Assembly: GCA_902651635.1 (NCBI GenBank)
Contig: CACRSC010000004.1
Span: 474,046 to 538,045 of the forward strand
DNA length: 64,000 nucleotides
Direction of reading: 5' to 3'
Origin: Mastigamoeba balamuthi
Lineage: Eukaryota; Evosea; Mastigamoebida; Mastigamoebidae
Every line of letters starts with the position of its first letter. Within the stretch, counting starts at the first letter, position 1. The notes below the pieces were generated by a model. The model was not told where the DNA came from, did not search any database, and saw nothing but the letters and a program-made list of their open reading frames with translations. Positions 56,940 through 64,000 of this stretch are shown in pieces. The position numbers and the translations under genes were made by a program.

Positions 56940-58687
56940 ATGATGATGATGGGAGCGCCCATGGGCGTCGGCGACGCCTCGGACCGCACGCTGTGGATGG
57001 GCGACCTGGACCCCAACTTTGACGAGACGATGCTGCAGCAGTGCTTCCCGCCGCAGCTGGGCGTCCTCTCGGTCAAGTTCATCCGCGACAAGAACACCGG
57101 CGGCCCCGCGGGCTACTGCTTCGTCGAGTTCAGCACGCGCGCAGGCGCCATCATGGCCCTCGAGACCCTCAACGGCAGGATCGTCCCCGGCACCAACAAG
57201 CCCTTCCGCCTCAACTGGTCCCAGTTGCGTCGAACACGCGCAGTGACGTCACAGCTCCGGGGGGGAGATGCGCAATAAGCGGACTGAACGCGGTACCACG
57301 TTTGCAGGAGAGTCGGTGACGGAACGCCGGACTTCAGCGTCCACGTCAGCAACCTGACGCCCGACGTCACTGACTACATGCTCCACGTGCGTGTTGAGAG
57401 GGGGCGAGGGGAGGGAGGTGAGCGTCTCGCGGCCGCTGAGCCTGACGCCTGCCTGCGTGGCTGCGTGGGGGTGTGCGTTGCTGGCGCAGGTGGCGTTTGC
57501 GTCGAGGTTCAGGACCGTCAAGGGCGCCAAGATCGTCACAGACATGGGCACTGGGCTGTCCAAGGGCTACGGCTTTGTGCGCTTCAGCGACGAGGGCGAC
57601 CGCGCGCGCGCCATCATCGAGATGCAGGGCCAGCAGCTCGGAGGCAAGTGCATCAAGGTCAGCATGGCCCAGACCCGCAAGGGCGGCGAGAGCGCGCAGA
57701 ACGCCATGGCCTCTGCCCCTGCCCACCCTCCCCTGCTGCAGTCAGACAACGCCGTGCCCAGTACGCCTGCTTCCCTCTATCGTCCCTCTCTGACTTGGCA
57801 GCGAGCGCAGTGATGCCTGGAATGCCGGGGATGCCCGGGATGCCCGGGATGCCCATGATGCCAGGCATGATGCCGGGGATGCCCATGATGGGCATGATGG
57901 GCATGGGCATGCCCGGGATGATGCCGGGTATGATGCCTGGGATGATGCCCGGGATGATGCCGGGTATGATGCAGGGCATGTACCCCAACCCCATGATGCA
58001 GCAGTACATGATGATGCAGCAGCAGGCGCAGCAACAGCAGGCCGCACAGCAGCAGCAGCAGCAACAACAGGCACAGCCCCAGCAGCCCGCAGAGGAGGAG
58101 AACGCCACGATATCGGTTGCTGGCCTCGACCCCTCCACCGACGAGTCCCACCTTCGCGAGCACGTCCTCCTTCCCTTCTTCGCGCCTGCTCTTCGCTAAA
58201 ATTCGAGCAGTGCCTTCGAGGGGTACGGGGAGATCACAGCCGTGAAGATCGTGGGGCACGCGACTGGGCACGTGACATTCCGCTACCGTGCCAGCGCACA
58301 ACTGGCGTTCGCGATGAACGGCAAGGAGGTGGGCAAGTCGCGCGTGCGCATCTCGTGGGCCAGAGTGCAGAAGGCGCCTGAGGCATCGGGGCAGGGTCAG
58401 GCCACTGCCTCAGGAGCCCAGCAGGCCGTCGCCCAGCAGCAGCCAGCCCCCGAGCAGCGTCAGGAGGACGCCTCTGTGCCCCCGAGTGCCGAGTCTGCAA
58501 ACGAGGCCTTCATAACCGATTGGCGCTTCCGTCAGGTCCGTTCCTGTTCCCTCTCTCTTCCTCAGCTGACGTACTGCGCGACGCGTCTGTGCGACCACAG
58601 TTCACGGAACCGTGGGTCTCTCGCTCGTGGGCAGAGTTCCCGCAGCTGGACATGAGGGCAAACTGCCTGCCAGTGCAGCCCCAATGA
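56940..58687 (+). CDS. Three-RRM RNA-binding protein (RBP45/Nam8/SECp43-like)
   Basis: About seven exons from ATG 56940 (MMMMGAPMGVGDASDR). RRM1: TLWMGDLDPNFDETML, GYCFVEFSTRAGAI. RRM2, after an intron: DFSVHVSNLTPDVTDYML, GTGLSKGYGFVRFSDEGDRA. Then a repeat stretch of MPGM units and Gln runs (about 57810-58085), and RRM3: ATISVAGLDPSTDESHLRDAFEGYGEI joined across an intron, and GHVTFRYRASAQLAFAMNG. Three RRMs in this order fit plant RBP45/47, yeast Nam8 and SECp43; such proteins bind poly(A) or U1 snRNP. RRM3 needs an intron with a GC border at 58160. The end is uncertain: one splice gives a stop at 58655, another at 58687; the latter frame has stronger G/C third positions. Confidence 0.85.
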
Positions 58688-58987
58688 GGGAACGTCAACA
58701 CAGTCAATTCGGGCAGTTTGGGACCAATCCAAGTGCCCGTGCATTGGCTGCCAAGCCGGATCTCGGTCAGGGTGGCGCCCAACGCTTCAACGGCAGACTC
58801 GGTGGCGGTTGTACACGGCGTAATCTGTCATTCCCGGCGCGTTGGTGACCAGGCTGCTTTACGATAACGTTTCTCGCCCCGCGGGTCTTTTTTTCAAGTA
58901 ATGGAGGTTGTTCCGTTAATCGCATCAAAACAAACACGGTGAGAATCTCGTCTTCACAAAGTTATAAAAAGAGCACACGATCGCACC
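58688..58987. promoter_or_regulatory. Region upstream of the zinc-finger multidomain gene
   Basis: A 300 bp gap. AGTTATAAAAAGAGC at about 58960-58974 is the clearest TATA-like box in the window, ~25 bp before the ATG at 58988. GAGAATCTCG lies ~15 bp further up. No gene seen. Confidence 0.5.
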
Positions 58988-61408
58988 ATGAAGGTCACCG
59001 TCTGTGTCGGAGCCTCCAAGCTCCTGATCCCCGTTGGCGACGGCCAGCGCCCCGTCTCGTGGCTCGTCTCTGAGGTTCGCTGTTGCACTCACTGGCCAAA
59101 GCGAAACGCTCATCCCCGTTTGCCCACAGGCGGAGAAGAGGGCCACGGCGAAGCTCGGGAAGGAGCCGGGCATCAAGGAGATACAGACAGAGGCGGGGGA
59201 GACCCTCTACGCCGAGGACATGCTGGCAGACCTGGTCGAGGACGGCGCGCAGCTGATCGCCATCGCGACCGACGTTGCGTGCGCGGCAGCACAGCCAGCA
59301 GCCTCAAACGCGACGTCTGTCGCCAGCTCAGAGGCGGTGCTCGCCTGCGTCCAGTGCGGAGCGTCGTACAAGTGCGTGAATCGTCGATATGATCTTCTGG
59401 ATGTGGTGGGAGATGAGGAATTCACTCTCCTGTGCTTGTTGGCCAACAGGGAGTCGGAGAACGCAGACGGGGCGTGCAGGTTCCACAAGCGTATGAAGGA
59501 GAGGAGCGGGTGGAACGGAAGGTACCCCTGCTGCTACGCCAGGGACCCGTGCGGCAGCTCTCGCCACCGGAGCCAGCACCACTCGGAGTTCCCGTACGAG
59601 GCCTTCTTCGAGCTCGCTCAGACAATCTACCCGTACGACCCCCCGCCACAAACCCCCGGCATTTCCAACCCCCGTGCGCGTCCCCAGGGCGCTTGTCGAC
59701 ATGTGGGCCAAGTTCGAGAGGGTCGACATGACCGACGGGGTCCGCAAGTGGCTCGAAGTGGGCACGCTGAGCGAGGACCGCGTGTTCGCGCGGGCCTACA
59801 ACGGCAGCGACGTCGTCGGCCTGCGTGTTCTCTCGCACGACGAGCTCCGCGGCCTCGCAGCTGGCGCAGCGATCATCTCGCAAGGCAGCGAGTCGAATGG
59901 CGAATCGCTCTGGTTCGACGTCCGGGTCGTGAAGCCCGGGACGATCCGTGCAGCGTTCAGGGTGCCGTCTGACTCTGTGCCATTCGAGCGGATGGTGTCG
60001 TACCAGACGGACCCGAAGCCTGAGATGGTTGGCGCCGAGGACTGCAGTGCCCCGCCCCCGTTCACGTACGACAAGTCCGCCGGAAGGCCTTTGAACCCGC
60101 CCAACTACACCGGGCCAGTCATCCCAGACCACAGTTCCGTTTGACAATCCTCGTCCACAACAATTGCGACTCACCAGTTGGCAAACAGGGGCCATCGAGG
60201 TCGCCAAGCACCAGTGCGAGGGGACCTCTGCCCTCAGGATGACTATGGACGAGCCCACGTTTGCCAACCAGGACCCGTGGGCCAGGGACGGCACGTTCAA
60301 GCAGTACTTCATCAACACCGTCACCATCTCGAACCCCACGTCGCAGGACCTCACCGTCACAGCCATCGGCTCCGAGTGCAAGATCGGCCCTTCCTTCGTT
60401 CCCGCTGCTAAGACCCTCGCTGGGTACTCGTGTACGTGGCTGTGCCGTAGCCACACACTGATCACTGGGGCTGCGCAGGTGGTGACCAGATGTACGAGTT
60501 CAGGGACAGCCCGCTGCCGCTCAAGATCGCTGCGAATGATGCAGTGAAGATCGCGGTATCCACTGCGATCGATGTCAACGGCACGCCTGGCCAGAGCAAC
60601 GACACGCGGCAGCGCGCGCACCAGAGCCTTCCCCAGCCGTTCCGCGTCCGCATTGTGGCCGAGGACGCGGTCGGCAACAAGGTTTCGCTCGTGTGCGAGC
60701 AGGCCAACGGCCCGCTGAACCTGAAGACCGAGGCCCAGGTCGCTATGTCAGTACCCCGCATGTTCGGGTACCTACAGTGCGACGACACCGAGCAGCTCAC
60801 CCGCAATTTCGTGGCTGTACGGCACAATTTTGCCTAGCGCTCATCTGACCAGGGAATTCTAGTTCGGAGTGTCCGTGTTGGGGCAGATCGTCGTGCAGCA
60901 CCCCAACCAGAGCACGCACCTCCGGCTCTGCGACCTCGCGTATTACGCCTACAATGCAGTGCGGGCTGGCACAGAGGTGTTTGAGCTCGCGGACGCGTGC
61001 AACAACGGCACCAAGGTCTACGCCCTCGTGGACCTGGCCAAGCAGCAGGTGTACGGGCTGCGGGCCACGATGACCTCGGCGACTGGAGCTGCAGAGGGCG
61101 AGTTCGCTGTGCCCAACCTGGTCGACCTGTGGAACTCGATCTCTGTTACGGCGGAACCCTCGCAAGCGAAGCCCGGGTCCAAGGTCAAGGTGTCGTGGAG
61201 GGCTCTCGGGGAGGACTCGAACGCGCGTGTCTGCCTGTACAAGAGGATCAAGGTGAACGGCTACTACTCCGACGCCCAGTCAGCGACTGCTGCTGAAGGC
61301 GAGGCTGAGTTTACAGTTCCGCAGGAGCCTGGAGAGTACGACATTCGCCTGCACCCGGGGGGAGACTACGACCTGTCTGTTCATAGCAACGTGATTGTTG
61401 TGCAGTAG
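58988..61408 (+). CDS. Unrecognised multidomain protein: Ubl-like, CHORD-like zinc finger and beta-sandwich modules
   Basis: About seven exons; ~650 residues. The first 75 residues (MKVTVCVGASKLLIPVGDGQ, GKEPGIKEIQTEAGETLYAE, DLVEDGAQLIAI) look like a ubiquitin-like/doublecortin-like fold. A cysteine/histidine cluster follows: CVQCGASYK, ESENADGACRFHKRM, RYPCCYARDPCG, HRSQHHSEFPYEAF, suggesting a two-zinc finger somewhat like CHORD. After VDMWAKFERVDMTDGVRKWL come several beta-rich segments (LWFDVRVVKPGTIRAAFRVP; QYFINTVTISNPTSQDLTVT; FRVRIVAEDAVGNKVSLVCE; VKVSWRALGEDSNARVCLYK; FTVPQEPGEYDIRLHPGG), the last with the look of a SKICH/Ig-like domain. I cannot name the family. Exon joins were set by frame and are likely to be off by a few codons in places. 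Confidence 0.6.
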
Positions 61409-61661
61409 TGGATCCGCAAAACAAAGACACAACTTGTTTCGAGACTCAGGATGTGCCATTTATCAGTCGCATAGAATGCCAGCCCCCACTCCCAAAGGCT
61501 GAGACGTCACATTGTAGTCATTCTGGCAAGATGACGTGCACGTCCCAGTCTGTAGGGTAAGAAATCGCCCAGTATTACAGCGTCTCCACACGAAGCATAC
61601 TGAGTAAGAGTGTGCATAAGGCCAAAGGTTGCGAAGACATGTTTGTTTAGGACCGTCTGCA

Positions 61662-63110
61662 TCACGCCCACACACGGCAGAGGCTCTCAACGACACTGAC
61701 GCCCTTGACCAGCGACTCCACGGGGACGAACTCGCGCTTGGAGTGGAAGTTGAGCCCGCCCGCGAAGATGTTGGGGCAGGGCAGCCCCATCTCGCACAGG
61801 CGCGCGCCGTCGGTCCCCCCGCGCACCGGCACCATGACAGGTGCCACCCCCGCGCGCTCGTACGCCTCCTGGGCGGCCTCGACGGCCCTCGGGTGCTGGT
61901 CGAGCACGGCCCGCATGTTGAGGTACTGGCGCCGCGTCGTGAGGGTCACCCTGGCCCTGGGGTTGGCCTTGCGCGCCCTCTCGGCGGCGGCCTGCATGAG
62001 GGCGATGAGCCTCTGCTCGCCGTCGAGCGTGAAGTCCCGGACGATGAACTTGGCCGTCGCCCTGTCGAGTGTCCCCGAGAGCTCGCGCAGGTGGATGAAG
62101 CCCTGGCGGTCGCTGGTCGTCTCGGGGCGCTCCGAGGCGGGCAGAGACGCGGCAAAGTCGGCGGCGATCTGCGCTGCGTTGGCCATCTTGCCCAGCGCGT
62201 AGCCCGGGTGCACAGAGACGCCCTCCACCACCAGCTCGGCCGCCGTCGCGTTGAACGTCTCGCACTCGAGCTCGCCGACGGCGCCCCCGTCGATCGTGTA
62301 CGCCGCGCGCACGCCAGAGGCCAGCAGACCCTTGACGTCGACCTGCTCGGGATGGGGGGTAGAGAAGATCGGGAATCAGTAATCAGCCTGCGAGATCCAG
62401 GAATCAACAACCAGCCCGAAATATCCGGGAATCGGATATCAGCCCGTAGGCGACGGCGACACTCGAGGTCGGCGCTCCACAACGCACGTGGTCTGCGCCG
62501 CGGCCTATCTCCTCGTCGGGAGTGAAGAGGACGACGACGCGCGGGTGCTTGCCGCCCTCCTTGACGAGCCTGCCCAGCGCCGCCATGATGATCGCGAGCC
62601 CCGCCTTGTCGTCCGCCCCCAGCTGCGATCGCGCACGGGAGCGCGTATGGAGCGTCTCAGCAACGGTTCTGCACCGCAAACGGCCCCGCCCCGCCTCACC
62701 AGCGTGGTGCCCGAGGACGTGATGACGGTCTGGCCGCGGTAGGGGTCGAGGTCGCCCGCGGGGATGACGACGCTTGGGTCGCCCGTCAGCTGCAGGTCGC
62801 CGGCGGCCTTGTCGCCCACGAGCTCGTGGGCGACGGGCACGACGCCCTCGCCAGGCGCGTCCTCGGCCGTGTCGAGGTGGGCCAGCAGCGCGATGCTCGC
62901 GTCGCTGCCCGAGGCCTCGAGCGTCGCCGAGACGACGCAGTGGTCGTCGACGCGGGCGTCGCGCAGGCCCAGCGCCCGCAGCTCGTCGACGAGCAGCCGC
63001 GCGAGGTCGAACTGCCGCGCCGTCGACGGCGACGACTGCGACTCCCCGTCGCTCGTCGTGTGCACGCGGACGTACCGCATGAAGCGCTCGACAACCTCCT
63101 CCTCCATCAT
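61662..63110 (-). CDS. Peptidase T-like tripeptide aminopeptidase (M20 family)
   Basis: Three exons: 63110 to about 62704, about 62627 to about 62491, and about 62346-61662; about 405 residues, the length of PepT. MMEEEVVERFMRYVRVHTTS leads to the zinc ligands: LLAHLDTAEDA (His and Asp), GADDKAGLA (bridging Asp), TPDEEIGRGADH (catalytic Glu Glu), YTIDGGAVGELECETFNA (Asp) and FHSKREFVPVESL (His). HPGYALGKMANA and VPVRGGTDGARLCEMGLPCPN are PepT signatures. It removes the N-terminal residue from tripeptides. PepT is mainly bacterial; in eukaryotes it is scattered, so a bacterial origin is likely, though two introns show long residence. The second intron (about 62490-62347) contains GATATTTCGGGC- and CGGATATC-like words. 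Confidence 0.9.
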
Positions 63111-63253
63111 CGGGTCGGTCCTGCGAATTGGTTGTTGTGGTGACTCGCGCAGAGTCTCGTCCTTTTGTTTGTTGGGGTTGTTTCGTAACGAAAGATATTT
63201 GGGTGGAAGAGATTCGGGTATCTTCGTGGCACAAGTATCGTTGCAGGACGACG
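63111..63253. promoter_or_regulatory. 143-bp divergent promoter PepT / TOM40
   Basis: Between divergent start codons. The centre, ACGAAAGATATTTGGGTGG and GATTCGGGTATCTTCG (about 63188-63228), is a GATATTT word facing a TATCTTCG word. The compact size implies a shared promoter. Confidence 0.55.
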
Positions 63254-64000
63254 ATGGGCCAGACCTTCGGTGCACCCGCGGCGCCGCCAACCCCGCCGCC
63301 CGTGGTGAACCCCGGCAAGTTCGACGACATCCACCGCGAGTCCAAAGGTGGCGTACCCCTTGCCTCCCTCTGCTCCCGCCCTTTCCGTCGCCGTCCTTTT
63401 TTCTTTTTGCTCCCGGTTGGCCGCAACTCAGCGAATCCCAATTGCCAATTGCCAATTGCCCGAACTCGGCTCAGTTGTCCTGCCCGAGACTTTCGAGGGC
63501 TTCCGCTGCGAGTTCACGCGGCAGTTTGGCGAGCAGGGCGCCGACATCCTGGTGAGCCACGTGCTGGCCGTGGCCCCGCCGCCCCCGGGCTCTGTCCTCT
63601 CCCTCGCGGGCGCTCCGGCGGCGGCAGCGCGCGCGCCCGAGCGGCCCGAGTCGTACACGTTCGCGGCGCAGCTGACGGGGCAGAGCGCGGCCGTCGTGGG
63701 CAGGTTCGACTCGCGCAGCGGGGCTGTGTTCGGCACGCTGACGTACAACCCCGTGCGCTGGGTCAAGGCCATCCTGCAGGCCCACGTGCGCTGCCTCCTG
63801 CCTCTTGCCTCTTGCCTCTTGCCTCTTGCCTCTTGCCTCTTGCCTCTTGCCTCCTGCCTCCTGCCCCTGCCCCCCCTGTCGCACACACAGAGGGCTCTCT
63901 CTCGCGCTTTATCTCTCCCTTCTCCCTGCGCTCGTCTCGTCTGTCGCCCCACTCTTCGTTCGTGTGGCCTTGTCCCTCTGGCCTCTTTGCCTCTCTCCCA
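63254..64000 (+). CDS. TOM40: Tom40 mitochondrial outer-membrane import pore (3' part beyond window)
   Basis: Exon 1 (63254-63345) reads MGQTFGAPAAPPTPPPVVNP and GKFDDIHRESK; exon 2 (about 63477-63785) VLPETFEGFRCEFTRQFGEQ, LVSHVLAVAPPPP, ESYTFAAQLTGQSAAVVGRF and SGAVFGTLTYNPVRWVKAIL. NPG.F..+HRE.K...P..FEG.+ is the conserved start of Tom40 (human [22 protein letters not shown]). The amphipathic strands after it suit the beta barrel. Tom40 forms the protein entry gate of mitochondria and related organelles. The rest of the barrel should lie past the right edge. The second intron begins GTGCG and holds a heptanucleotide repeat. Confidence 0.8.
   Translation, partial: MGQTFGAPAAPPTPPPVVNPGKFDDIHRESKGGVPLASLCSRPFRRRPFFFLLPVGRNSANPNCQLPIARTRLSCPARDFRGLPLRVHAAVWRAGRRHPGEPRAGRGPAAPGLCPLPRGRSGGGSARARAARVVHVRGAADGAERGRRGQVRLAQRGCVRHADVQPRALGQGHPAGPRALPPASCLLPLASCLLPLASCLLPPAPAPPVAHTEGSLSRFISPFSLRSSRLSPHSSFVWPCPSGLFASLP
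63793..63860. repeat. CTCTTGC/CTCCTGC heptanucleotide minisatellite in TOM40 intron 2
   Basis: About ten copies of a 7-nt unit, mostly CCTCTTG with a few CCTCCTG at the edges, in tandem directly after the exon. It makes that intron pyrimidine rich and probably length-variable between strains. Confidence 0.9.

Noticed and set aside
58531-58570. Stop at 58655 as the end of the three-RRM gene
   Set aside because: It needs no intron or one of 30 nt. Splicing from a GTCAGG donor at about 58531 gives a 35-nt intron and a longer frame with better third-position composition. This is a weak preference and remains open.

Overview
The window looks like nuclear DNA of a free-living, flagellated, probably anaerobic or microaerophilic protist. 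It is GC-rich, genes are packed on both strands and often head to head, and most genes carry one to eight short introns (about 50-150 nt, a few longer). The inference of lifestyle rests on pyruvate phosphate dikinase, a reduced-energy glycolytic enzyme, seen beside a Tom40-like pore (so a mitochondrion or mitochondrion-related organelle is likely) and three cilium genes (IFT74, an RCK/MAK/ICK kinase, an EFCAB9-like protein). A discoidin-type H-lectin domain and the overall style would suit an amoebozoan such as an archamoeba (Mastigamoeba-like), but the species cannot be fixed from this window.

Layout. 1-8.8 kb: an H-lectin/ankyrin gene, an eIF4E2 (4EHP)-like gene with a very long tail, a nitroreductase-like gene, GCN5 acetyltransferase, and the first member of an unrecognised two-member family. 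8.8-21 kb: RUN/coiled-coil protein, ARL16-like GTPase, tRNA-Asp, 14-3-3, trans-2-enoyl-CoA reductase, an ER thioredoxin (TXNDC12/ERp18 type), an F-box protein, GEMIN2. 21-33 kb: a GBP/atlastin-like GTPase with a signal peptide, importin-5, an orphan ending in a CAAX box, and a tandem pair of F-box/LRR-like genes of which one is a decayed copy. 33-46 kb: PPDK, ELOF1, EFCAB9-like, a secreted S33-type hydrolase, XPB helicase, an EamA-type transporter. 46-64 kb: RCK kinase, diacylglycerol kinase, the second member of the orphan family, a membrane-anchored SDR, a bZIP factor, IFT74, a three-RRM protein, an orphan multidomain zinc-finger protein, peptidase T and the start of TOM40.

The genes are mostly unrelated housekeeping functions: transcription and chromatin (GCN5, XPB, ELOF1, bZIP), RNA handling (4EHP, GEMIN2, RRM protein, tRNA), transport (importin-5, TOM40, RUN protein), lipid metabolism and signalling (TECR, DGK, SDR) and cilia. 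No transposon, retroelement, virus-like element or CRISPR array was recognised.

The most unusual things are in gene expression signals. Introns very often begin GTGCG instead of GTRAGT, and at least seven introns appear to use GC-AG borders, which is far more than the usual ~1 percent. Non-coding DNA carries recurring AT-rich words in a GC-rich background: GATATTT-type elements upstream of start codons and CAATTG/GAATT words in introns. All introns were placed by eye from reading frame and family alignment remembered from knowledge; none is confirmed by transcript data.
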